The notes under the pieces: model-generated
Seen by the model: the letters and a program-made list of their open reading frames with translations, nothing else
Databases searched by the model: none
What the model was told of the DNA's origin: nothing
Assembly (NCBI GenBank): GCA_017562135.1
Contig: QEYB01000266.1
Coordinates: forward strand, 620,001-684,000
Source of the DNA: Dipylidium caninum
Lineage: Eukaryota; Platyhelminthes; Cestoda; Cyclophyllidea; Dipylidiidae
Length of the DNA: 64,000 nt
Direction: 5' to 3'
Made by a program: the position numbers and the translations under genes
Shown: positions 22,359-33,500 of the stretch, in pieces
Numbering within the stretch: position 1 is the first letter of the stretch
How the letters are laid out: each line of letters opens with the position of its first letter

Positions 22359-25300
22359 TCAATGGCCTGCACTGACACTGGTGGCGCGAGCTTTGGCGAA
22401 GGCGGAGGAGTCGGCGGGCCTGTGTACTAGTGCAGATTCGTTGGGTGCTGCCAGTTGGATGCGGGGAAAGATGCGCATGCACATGAGCTCTTGGAGCAGT
22501 AGTTTGCAGGCGTAGGGCATACGTACACTGGCGATGCGCTGGCTGCTGCTGCGACAATATTGGCACCAACTGGGTGAGGAAGCCAGAAGGCCACAGGTTT
22601 CGCATACCACTGCATCGTAGGCGTCGCTAGAAGTGAGCAGGCGTTCCAACAACAGTTGAGAAGCACCGTAAGCAATGAAGCAGTCTCTTTCCATCTCGCC
22701 TACTCGCAGACCGCCCTCTCGGCTCCTGCCTTCCGTGGGCTGCCGTGTCAAGGCCGTCACTGGACCGCGAGAACGTGCATGAACCTGTTGATGTATGTGT
22801 TAGATGACTAGAACATTATTTTCAGCTAGAAAATTAGTTTGGAGGGGTGACGAAATCTCACTTTGTCGATAACCATGTGTTTAAGACGTTGATAGTAGAT
22901 GGGTCCGAAATAAATGTACGCCTCCATGGGCTCCCCGGTGACGCCAGAAATGAGAATCTCCTTGCCCAGGTAGTGGTGGCCATGCTCAGAGAGTACTTGG
23001 GACAGCGATTCGACCGGGTCACCGGAGAATGCAGAGCCATCTCGTAGACGACCGTCCATGGCGGCGGCCTTGCTTCCTAGCAATTCCATCAATTTTCCCA
23101 CCTGATATTTGCAAAAAATGGATGTATCTATGAGAACTAAACAATTAGGAGGCTGTAGCGCAATAAGCTGAACAAGAGAGTTGACTCCCAACCAACAAAA
23201 CCAGTACATACCGATGGCCAACTTCATGTTAAGAAATGAGCATTGAGCGATGAAGACATCAAAAGACTAGGTAGTGATTAGTCTCTTGCCATCTAGCGAT
23301 CCACTTCTCAGCGCACTTTTCAGCACTACGCTTATCACGAGTGGAAAATTGTAAAGATGTCAAATAACTAGTAAACCAATTTCGTGTCTCTCTAACTTTG
23401 AATTGGGGAAAAAGCAGACTTCTGATGGTAGTTGCTAATTCTTGCCCGATGAGATGTTAGTTGGTAAAGCAATAGACAATTGTGAAATACATTGTAAAAA
23501 GGATCTGAATTTACATATATCAGAGCTCCTGACAAAGGCTTTCTTTGTGATAAAAGTTTTATGTGCAACCAACCTCAGAATACAATGGGGGGAGCGACTA
23601 AAAGCTGTAGGCGAATGAGGCTTTCACCTTACCCACGAATGGGAGACAGTTCGTGGGTAAAGTGGGAACGTAAATAAGAAAAAGTGGCTTCATATCCTCC
23701 CATGGACTTATTTCGCGTTACTGAGACGAGTACTAAATTGTAATCACAGACCCTGAACGAGCTACACAAACCAGTGTTTGGAATTTGTCAACAGAAAATA
23801 TTTTGAGTTGCGTATGAGGAGTAGTGGTGCTCTTAAAACACCTAAGAATAAGAATGAAACAAAAAAGGGAAGTGAAAAGGATATGGGTTTAACCTACCGA
23901 GATTTCGTTAACTTGTGGTGAAAAGTAGCAAGTTATCATATATCCAAATTGTTAGGACAAAACGGGAGAGAGCAAAAGGCAAACAGATAGGAAAAAAGGG
24001 GGTGAATGGGACGTACGGTCATTCGACTGGGGAAGCCGTGCGGATTCATGATGATGTCGGGACAGAGGCCCTCGGAGGAGAAGGGCATGTCGGCCTGAGG
24101 AACGATTAGACCAACCACACCCTTCTGGCCATGACGCGAGGAGAACTTGTCGCCCACCTCGGGGCGACGCGTCTGGCGTAGCAGCACCTTCACCACCGCC
24201 TGGTTGCCCTCCGAGGTAGAGAACATCACCTTGTCCACGTAAGACGCCTCGATGCCACGGTAATCAGCGGGAACGCGCTTGAACTCCACCTTGAGTGAGT
24301 TCGCAAATGAGGTACCGGTGTGAGGTAATTGCAAATTACATCATTTACAGAAGCACTACAAGGGCCTACTTATTTGTCAAACAGGGACACTAAATTCGTC
24401 GTTGGTTCAATAAGGGATAACGGGATAAAGAAATTCTTCGGTCTCTTAATTTAGTGTTTATACATCCCCTAAAATATCAGTGTTGAGACAAATTGGGCTC
24501 ACGGCGACAAACAAATTGTCGGTTCGCATCCTAACCTGTAATATAAATTTTCTATAGCGAGTAGAAAAGTTACTGGTTAAAAAATCCGACAAAAAGCGTT
24601 TAATCAGTGGTCTTGACCGGTAAGAGTATTTATTTCCAAGTTAGGTAATAGGAAATGCGTTATGTAATCCAATGACAACTGTTAGGCACATGGAATCAAC
24701 AACGTAAAAGTGGAGTTTAATGGTCGAGCATAAACCTAGAAGGGTAACTTGATTGCACCTCCGTTAGATTTGGGTAAGAATTGAGTATTAACCCTCTGAT
24801 TTATTCTAACATGCAGTACTTAACTCCTATTAAATGCCATAGATTGCCTTGGCTTCCCATTCTTGATCCATTGACACTTCTTAACTGCAGGTGGATGTAA
24901 CTCTAAGACACGGGCTGACACGAGGGATGTTCAATTACCAGAAAACGGTAGAAAGCAGGCGTTGTCAACGTACCGCGTTGGCCGGTGTATTAGGATGCAT
25001 ACTAAGCGCACCGCCATTTTCAGCGGCTGCTGCGGAGACTCTTACGGCAGGCATCTCCTTATTGATGACGATACGGTGATTTTGCACCTTTGCACCCACA
25101 GCCGCAGTGCCATCGGCCTCCAGAACCTCGTCCTCTCGCCGTGGCTTCCCCGTTTCTGAGCAGAAACAATATCAAATGATGTTACGAAGAATGCCCTTTC
25201 ACCCATCGAGACAAGCTATATTGTTGCACTCCTGCCTCTGTCGACCACGGGTCCCATGAGCCGATCGTAGGCTCCACTCTCGTGCATCTTGAGATGAACG

Positions 25301-28300
25301 CCTGTACGCCGGTAGACGCAAGCACGTGCAAAGCCCCGATCAATGGAGGCCTTGTTAACGATAAGGGCGTCCTCGACGTCGTAACCTGTGAAAGACATGA
25401 TTGCAACTATGGCGTTCTGACCAGCAGGCAACTGGTCGAAGTGGAGCATTTTGATGGTCTTCGATTGCACCAGCGGACGTTGGGGATATACCATCTGCAG
25501 TTGCAGCGTATCGAATCTGTAAAAAGGAATTCAAATGTTGCTCAACTGTGCCCATCTATAAATAACCGATTGCTGGCCTTGGATGAGTCCTGAAAATCTG
25601 TACAGATGAGGATAATTGATTCTCCATTATGAGCCGAGATTCCATAGCAAAAACGGAGTTCCACTTGGGTGATTTATCGTACTTCCATAGAGTAGTATTT
25701 TCGGGAATATATTATTATCCTGAATTGATACACTACTACATCGTCATTAATAGCACAAATACCATTCAAGTTTATGTCACCCCGAGACAAATTGGCACCT
25801 TTTGTAAAGATGGCCAATACTCACCTACACAGTTACGAAAACTGTAAGTTCTCTTGACTGTCATCAAAATCACATGAAAAGAATTGGAAATGGGATGATA
25901 AAACTGTCAAAATTATCCAACGCAGACAATTAGTCTTTAAAAAAAGAAATAGGAGGAAATAAAACATGATCGCGAACCTAATCTGTTGATTTAAAGCTAT
26001 TGTCCCCATCGCCTGTTTTCCCATAGCACACTGATAGGTGTTGCGAGGTGACTGGTTGTGGTCCGGATAGGGAATAAGACCAGCAACAACACCCAGGATT
26101 GTGGCCCGGATCGATTTCCATGTGCGTAGTTGCTGGTACAATATCAATCTCGTCCATCGCAACCAAGCAGTCATTAAGCTCATTAGAGTCGAGGTACTCA
26201 ATTACGCCTTTCTTCAAAAAGTCCTCCCAACTCATAACCTTGGCTGTGAGGTCCTAAAATCGGCCAAAAATCACAACCCGAGGGCGGGTGACTTAAACGA
26301 TGCCGGTAGAGCTGAACAAGGGACCCACGTCAAGCATGTCCTGTGTGACCAGTGGTTTTCCGTGGCGAACGATAATATAAGGTCTACAGAGACGTCCGCC
26401 ATCACTGACCACATGAACACAACGAAGCACTGGTTTGCAGTGTACAGAGACGAACTCATGAATATGCCTCGAGCGTCGCAATCCGCGGATCACACTGCTG
26501 CCAATTCGTTAGGCTCCTTTGTGAAGCCGATTGGCTTGCCGTTCACATAGACAATGTACCTAAAATGTAAAAAGGAGTAAGCCAGTTATGTCGGAATAAT
26601 ATCAGTAGGTAATACAACAAAAACAAATCACTCGTCAGGTGCATAGGTGAAGTCACGGAGGGCGAATACGCGGTAGGTCTGAAGAAGTTTGATAAGATTG
26701 CTGTCGTCCACCTCTACGGTGATATGACACATGAGTGATACGTTTTTAACTAGACCGCAAGCCTCCCCTTCTGGAGTATCCGAAGGGCACACCAAACCCC
26801 ACTGACTCGAGTGAATGGCGCGCGGACCAGCAATCTGTAAGGATATTGAGATAAAAGGTCAAATTGGGAAAGTGATGAACCCGAATTGCGCCAACAAATG
26901 CGTAGACTACATAAACTTACAACTGTCAGAAATTACTGGTTCCTTGAGAAAATAACTATGTGAAATAGAAGCACATGGCTTTAAGATAGATCAAAAAGAG
27001 TGCTCCAATCAGCTACATGCATGGAAGCCAACAATCAGGGGAAAGCCTAATCGAGTTCACGGAGTTGCTTCTATTCTTTCAGATATACCTTTGTCAGAGC
27101 ATAAATTACAGTACCAAGTAAAACTGACGAGATATGCCAGCTAACATAAATTACCGGAAAGCTTATGCAAAATAATCTAAACTGCAAAGCCGGGAAATAA
27201 GCTCAGAAGGATAAAGCTCACCTTCCGCGTTTTTTCGAAAAGACTTGTTACACGTGTCATATGCCCGAGAGCAGCGACGTAAGAGAGACGACTAACCAAC
27301 TGGGTTACACCCTGTCTCATCATGCGGAAACGCTTTATGATCCAGTTGCCCGTAGAGATAGCTCGATTCAGCTGCTCTGTAATGAGCCATGTTTTAATGT
27401 GCCGCGAGATGTCGAAGGGTGCAACACGGCGTTTTGTATCCAATTTCGAAACGGTCAACCAAAGGTCTTCATTGAAGGTCTTAAAGACGTCTTCGAAAAG
27501 GAGGGCAATCAGGGAACCCGCGAGATCGATACGTTTGTTGCCATAGAAGTCTCGATCATCAGGCTAAAGTAGAAAACTAGTAAAGTGATAGACCCACATA
27601 GAGGTGACTATATTAACTTAAGATATTTACGGGGATTTGGCCTGAAGACAAGAGAACGAGATAGCGTATCATTTGTCCAAGGAAAAGAACACGATCCTGA
27701 AAATTCATCTTCTCCATGGGGACGTGAGTTATAATAATATCCCGGAGCATTCGTTGAATATCCGCCTGGACATCGCGATCAGTTATATCAGTGCCAGATT
27801 TACCGCCAATAGCAATTTTTGCGGAGCGAAAACGAGGAGCCCGCAATTTCTGCTGAAGCCACTTACAAGCCTCCAGGGTGGTATGCACCTCGAAAGTAAA
27901 CTAATACACAACACAAGAAAACTTCCTACCTTTGATTCAATGCATTGTTTCAGGGACGGCACCATCTTTGCCCAAATTGCCTCTTCACAACCAACACATT
28001 GGAGAATTTCTCTATCTGAAGTAATTCCCATGGCCTTGATTACTATTACTATAGGCACGTCAACTGTGAACGAATTATGTTGAAGGAAAAAGCGGCCATC
28101 TTTCAAAAGTATGTTTGTTTTTGACTTCGTTTGAGCCGATGAGGAAGTGACAGAACAGACCATTCCTTTCTTAGTGTCACCGTCTACAATGATCCGGTTT
28201 TTGGACATCTGCTCCTGCATAAGGATCACTTTCTCACTCCCGTTGATTATAAAATAACCGCCCGGATCCAGTGGACATTCCTTCATTTTCATAAGCTCGA

Positions 28301-28798
28301 GTGCGGACTTCCCTATGAAGAGTTAGCTTATAGATATAGCGAAAAAATTGAACTCGAGAATACATACAAGATAAACAAGAACAAACCGTTTAAAACACAG
28401 GCGGAACTCTTGAGCATAAGTGGCATTCGTCCAATAAGTACTCCTTTTTTAGAAACTATTTCGTGTTGTCGTGTAAAGGTAATGTCCACGAGAATCTCGC
28501 CAGCGTAAGTAAGATCACGAAGACGACAGTCATGCGGCGTTACGCGGCTGGCAACTATACTCCCATCGTTAACAGTAGGCGGTTTGATGTATACGTTATT
28601 GTATTCCAGCCACCAATTAGCAGATGGCACGCTCACCCGACTATTTGCTTGAACTATTTTGCGTATTTCGGTTTCAATGAAATGATTAAATGAGTCGATA
28701 TGCAGTTTCACGAGGCCTTTCACATTAAGGAAAGCAGGCACCAAGCTTTCTTTGTAACGTAATCTCTTTACGGTCTCAACGTCATCGGACTTAGACAT
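22359..28798 (-). CDS. POLR3B: RNA polymerase III subunit RPC2 (second-largest catalytic subunit)
   Basis: Forms the active centre of Pol III with RPC1, transcribing tRNA, 5S and U6 genes. Exons: 28387-28798, 27930-28312, 27631-27888, 27222-27563, 26632-26834, 26299-26559, 25978-26253, 25230-25516, 24974-25155, 24017-24289, 22862-23101, 22359-22784, about 1180 residues (human 1133). Signatures in order: [20 protein letters not shown] near the N terminus, [47 protein letters not shown], the active-site-region block [76 protein letters not shown], and a C-terminal CxxC...CxxC zinc site (CETCGLL...CQYC). There are two frame breaks, at 26492-26495 and 26105-26107. The C terminus runs about 20 residues past the human end. 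The 26254-26298 intron is only 45 nt. Confidence 0.95.
26105..26107 (-). other. Frame break in RPC2 at a run of three G (minus strand)
   Basis: TTHMEIDP is in one frame and its family continuation [20 protein letters not shown] in the next; one G fewer joins them. The exon 25978-26253 is one base too long for its splice phases. Confidence 0.85.
26492..26495 (-). other. Frame break in RPC2 (duplicated GT or one missing base)
   Basis: On the minus strand, ELAAV runs into a TGA. Dropping one GT of a GTGT repeat gives [18 protein letters not shown], which matches the family without gaps. The exon 26299-26559 is two bases too long for its splice phases. Confidence 0.8.
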
Positions 28799-29230
28799 GG
28801 CACGTGCGAACTGAAGGACTCCAGAGATCTAGAGTGCCATTGGCTATGAATGCGGGAATTTAAATTAGTTATAAATAGCTAAGCTTATTAAATAATAGAA
28901 TTGCCAAAAATAATGGCTTAAAGGCAAAACCCAAAAGACTTGGTATTGTTAAAGGTGGAATTTTAACAATGACGCGGATATAGCCCGATTTAATAGCAAT
29001 CTAATTTCATTTGTGTCTTCCAATTTCACCCTTGAAGTACGTACATATTCGTAGCCCACAGTATGAATTACCTTATAAGATGAACCACCACAGGGTTCTG
29101 TTGTGGGCAACGAAAGGTCCCGCTGATTTTGTTCTATGTTGTCAATACATGCAATCAAAATTGCAACTCGTATGCCCCCTAGTACAGCCATTTGTTTATC
29201 ATATAAATCTGGGACAGAATTAGGATTTCA
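28799..29230. other. 5' flank of RPC2, no gene seen
   Basis: This is AT-rich sequence directly upstream of the RPC2 start, presumably its promoter. No further coding signal was recognised. Confidence 0.5.
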
Positions 29231-29610
29231 CGCTGCCATCACGAGGCAAAAGGGACTCGTGTCCTTCAGTCACCAAATTCTCTCAATGCCACTTGCGCCT
29301 CTCTAAACCCATCGCTGTTCGTCCACTTTGCCACCCGCGGTAACCCACCGCATGCTGGATCATGGGCTGGAGAGGAAGAGAAAGAGGGCGCTCTGGATGA
29401 CGAAGGGAGAGAAAGAGCAGAGAGGAAGGGGGGGGGAGAGAGAGGCAAGAATCACTTCCTGCAAGTCATTCCACCTTAATTCCTCTCCACTGCGACACTC
29501 AGGTACGTCGTCGTGGTTGGACTTACGAGAGAGGCCTCGTCCATCACCCCTCTCTGTTTTTTCGGCACACCCTTCGACGCTGTGTCCTCGTCTGCACTCA
29601 CTGCAGTCTG
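29231..29610 (-). repeat. Interspersed repeat, copy 1 (inverted)
   Basis: The reverse complement of this stretch matches 40037-40371 closely over about 330 bases, including a shared protein-like frame (HDDVPECRSGEELRWNDLQE), a CT/GA-rich tract, and a block around the inverted motif GGTGGGTTACCGCGGG. It lies between the RPC2 promoter and the 3' end of the large modular gene. Weaker similarity may extend towards 29.8 kb. Confidence 0.8.
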
Positions 29611-30464
29611 TCCATTGGCCGGTCGTCATCAGTGCGTTCACCACTGAATTTGGTGTCACGGCCGAGTGGTGTGCGTCGCATCTCATTTGAAGATAAAGTC
29701 CATGCATTTGCCCTGCCCAGGCACCAAGCATGCATATGCCCACGCATTTTGTGCGCCGCTCCTCAAGGCTCTGCCTGTGGCCGCCTCGTCCCACAAGTAC
29801 CAGTTGAACGCAACTGCATATGCCCTCTCATTCCCTCTCTCGATTGCGTCACCGGTTCCGCAGAGAGTAGGCAACCGCGCGAGTGACGCGTTGAGAGGCT
29901 CCACGGTCCCGTGGCCTTGGTCACGTGGTCAACACGTGTACAGGTTGACATCAGAGCTGAGAGGCACGGTGTGAATGTACTTGGCACACTTGTGCTCTGC
30001 AAGTTCCACTCGTCATTAGAACTGATGGCATTGGTCGATTGATCGTCCCTAAAGCTTTTACTGGTTCCACCCTAGTTTGGTTTAACACGCCACGACTGTT
30101 GCTTTAAAGTCCTGGTAGCGGCTTTGGTATATGGCCTTCAGTTGGGGCCGCTGGCCACACGTCACAAGACGTATTTGGCCTTCCACTCCTCACGAGGCAG
30201 AAGGCTGGCCTTGAGTTCACAATTCTTTTTATTTTTCTAATCACCAAGCATTTCCCTAGGTACATTTTGCGGCATAAAGGCATGCTCTGCACACGAGAAA
30301 AGGTCGGAAATAGCGCAAAGAAATACTGAACAGTTGCACGGACGAAGGTGAAAGAGCACGAGCTAAGGCGCCTGTCTAATTACGGTCATTGCGTAAACAA
30401 AGAAGAAGAAGAATAAAGTTAACACAGAGTAGAAGGCAGCGAGTGGGCGGGGAAGACGCCATGG
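29611..30464. other. Gene-free stretch beside the repeat
   Basis: GC-rich sequence with several overlapping short open frames on both strands, none recognisable. It may be a diverged extension of repeat copy 1 plus the 3' UTR of the large minus-strand gene. Confidence 0.45.
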
Positions 30465-30598
30465 TCAGACGAAGAGGTTGAACGCTGCCAATATGGTCCA
30501 GAGGAGGGTTCCGGTGGCCATGTGGAATTGGTGGGCGGCGTCCGTGACGGTGCCCTGGTGAGAGGCGCTCTTTTGAACAGCACCGCCATCAAGAGCAT
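30465..30598 (-). CDS. Candidate last exon encoding a GPI-anchor-type C terminus
   Basis: After a TTTAAG acceptor, the open frame reads ALDGGAVQKSASHQGTVTD, then AAHQFH, then MATGTLLWTILAAFNLFV and a stop. Small residues followed by a short spacer and a terminal hydrophobic stretch with no basic tail is the pattern of a GPI-attachment signal. It enters in phase 1 like most exons of the gene. No exon linking it to 32188-32366 was found, so membership in the gene is inferred. Confidence 0.5.
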
Positions 30599-33500
30599 CT
30601 TAAAGAATGAAAATTAATGATGAAAACTTGGTTTTATATAGGGTCATATCCGAAGGGAAATGGCAGATTTTAGAAGTTTGGAGTGACCCAAACAACATGC
30701 TATCCCAGAGGTATAAAAATCTGAAAATCAGACAATTATGTGCGATTTTTTTGTCGGCACTTGTATACTCGAGATGAAAGTAACACTGGTGCTGGCTGCC
30801 ACGAAGACACATCTTAGTGTCTCAGCCGAGGAGAATTTAGATGGAATGACTTGCAGGAACAAATTTATCCCCTCTGCTCCTCTTTTCTTGATCACTGGTG
30901 CATGACGACGATTCTCCCATCAGTGCAGACACAACACTCGCTTCTCTTTCCCTTTCTTCTTTCGCCAAGACAGCCCTCTTTCTCTCGATCTCTCCCTTTC
31001 TCGCTCTCGCGCTCCATGATCCAGCCCGTGGTGCGTTAACGCAGGCGGCAGATGCGATGCATTCAGTGAGGCGTATTTGGCAGTACGAGAGGTTGGGTGA
31101 CTGAGGCCACCAAGCCGTTGTGCCTGGTGGTGGCAACGGACTGCAGAGCGCCAAGCGAGGTGACTCGGTGGACGAGTGGTGGATGCTCAAATAAGGTTGA
31201 GAGTGAGCAAGCACTGCCCGGTTGCCGAGGAGAGAAAGAAGGCAGAGGCAGGCTTACCGCGAATCCTGTGAAGTGAAATCGTTGCCTCGGAAGGCAGCCC
31301 AGACGAATGTGCATCAACAAGACGCGTTCCGAATTCTGGTAAGGCTGCGAAGGCGGACGAGTCAGTGCGTGGCCCTCGGTAGCGGCACATCAGTTGTCCA
31401 ACGGCTCTTTCGCAAACTGGGTCCTTCGAGAACTTCTCGAGTACTCGGATCGCCACCTCGTCCGGCGAGTGCAACTCGCGCCCCTCCGGCTGCGTGTTGG
31501 ACGTTTGTGCACCCGGCCACGTGGCAAGGATTTTGTCGGTGCTCGTCTGGAAGCAGCTGAGGATATGTGCTATTCGCTAAAATGTTTAAATACGTGAAAT
31601 GCAAGCATGACTGGGAGAGGATGCTGGACGCTTAACTCCTGCAACGACAAAGAACTGCTCAATGAGGGTAGCACCGTCCCACTCATCTGATTCTACCGAC
31701 TACAACGTAAAGTCCAATGCCTTCGAGTCTGAAGACTGGGAGGAAATTTGTGTGCTGAATGGTATGCGAAAGGGAAAGATTGACTATTCGAAATACGAAG
31801 CGGAGTGTGAATAAGCATCATCACTCCACAAACAGAATCGCCTCACGAAAGAGACCCAATCACCGATGATGGGGAGGTTGGCCTCAGCATAAAAGCTCCT
31901 TGGTGCTCAGAACGAGTGGCCAGGCCGATGACGAAGGTAGTCAGCGGACACGGATGCGAGACATGTGGACTTCGTTAAAGCTTTCCTCAGAAAAAGTCGA
32001 GTTCTTCGCCCAACTCCTCACGGCAACAGTGACCACTCATTAGATACAGGACAGTCCATTGAGGCGTAGAGTTAATATGTGAAGCCCTCCTCCCCTTCAG
32101 CCCCCTGAACCCCAAAAATGTATGCGGTATCCAACCGCGGATACCTCTAAAGCGCACTGGCAAAGAAAAAGTAGGAGGATGGTCTACCTTTGCGTCTGCA
32201 GGCGCAAAAGCGTTCTGCGCGTCAGCTCCGAGGTCGTAGACGGCGCCGGAGGAGGAGTCCTCGAAGGCCCACGTGAGACTTTCTCCAGGAAGAGCTGGAA
32301 AGCCTGTGCAGCGCAGAAGCACCTCTCCATCGTCACCGACTTTGACGGGGTTTGCTATTTCGACGACTAAATTGGACAAAAATAGCCTCTGAAAGGTACA
32401 CTCTCGGAGGTGCTGCTCTCAATTATTTAATCGGACGACTGTAAGGCAGCAGCGGTGAGAGAGATGAGTGAAATCTGCGAAATCACATGCATCCCTTTCC
32501 TCAAAGAGCCTCCACCGGGGACTTCTGATTCTCTCTCGCCTCGCTGCGTGAAAGTTGAGCCACTTTCCATGCTGCAATAAGAGCGCCTACCCATAGCTTA
32601 ATCATCATGTCTTTAGGAGGGCATGAAAGATTCCGCAGCTCCTTGTACGCCACTTTTGGCGACCGTCGGACGAAAGACGAGTGTATGGGGGTGCTACTTA
32701 TTCGCAGCAGCAGCAAGACTTCCCATTCGATGACCCGTTTTCTGTTGTTTTTTCGGAAATTTTCAAAAGGGCGTTAAAACCAGGTCCGGTTGTAAAGCGG
32801 CCACCCGACTTCGGTAGCCGAGCCCCGGAGTGCCCAGGATAACAAAGAACACGAGGAACGGATCGTGTCTCCCCCCCTTTCGCTGACGTGAGTTAACTTC
32901 TTCGTCACGAATCAACAGTTACCACAATTGGCACTAAAGACGTTCCGAATTTTGTTCAGTGGAAACCGCTGTCATGCACCAAACGGGTCGAAAGGCACTT
33001 ACCACTGCGGTAACGAATGTCAGCAGGAATATACTGGAAGGCGTGTTGCAGCAAGGCAGCCTCGGATAATGCTTCTTCAGGCGCCATTTGGGAGGATTCC
33101 TCGGGAAGTGCGACACAAACGTAACGTCCCTGCGTCGCAGGAGTGAGACGAGCACGGAGGATCGCTTGGTCCGGAGCATCTGTTGCCTCGACCACCTCAT
33201 ATTGACCGTCCACCGTCGTGGCTACCGCCTCCAGCACGGCCTCCGCCTCCGCCTCTGCCGCGCCTGCCGGTCGGTAGCGGAACCATCGCAGTCGGGGAAC
33301 GGCACCACCCGTGGCCTTTCCCATGCAGGTCAGAGTGACGATCTCGCCGAAGCGCAGCGCCTCCGGAGGCATCTCCATCTGCTCAACATTGAGCGCTTTA
33401 ATGGAGAATGAAGAAGAACAATGACGACGACTACCTCGCCGCAGTGCGCCGCTTTGACAGAGGAGGCAGATGGCGTGTGTCCCTTCGACGCGGCTATTAC

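Noticed and set aside
9130..28798. ZSWIM8 and RPC2 as pseudogenes because of their frame breaks
   Set aside because: All splice sites and conserved blocks are intact, and each break is a one- or two-base change, several at short homopolymers; consensus error is more likely.
29360..29974. Overlapping frames of 100-145 codons around repeat copy 1 as genes
   Set aside because: They coincide with the repeat and its flank and run on both strands; better explained as repeat-derived.
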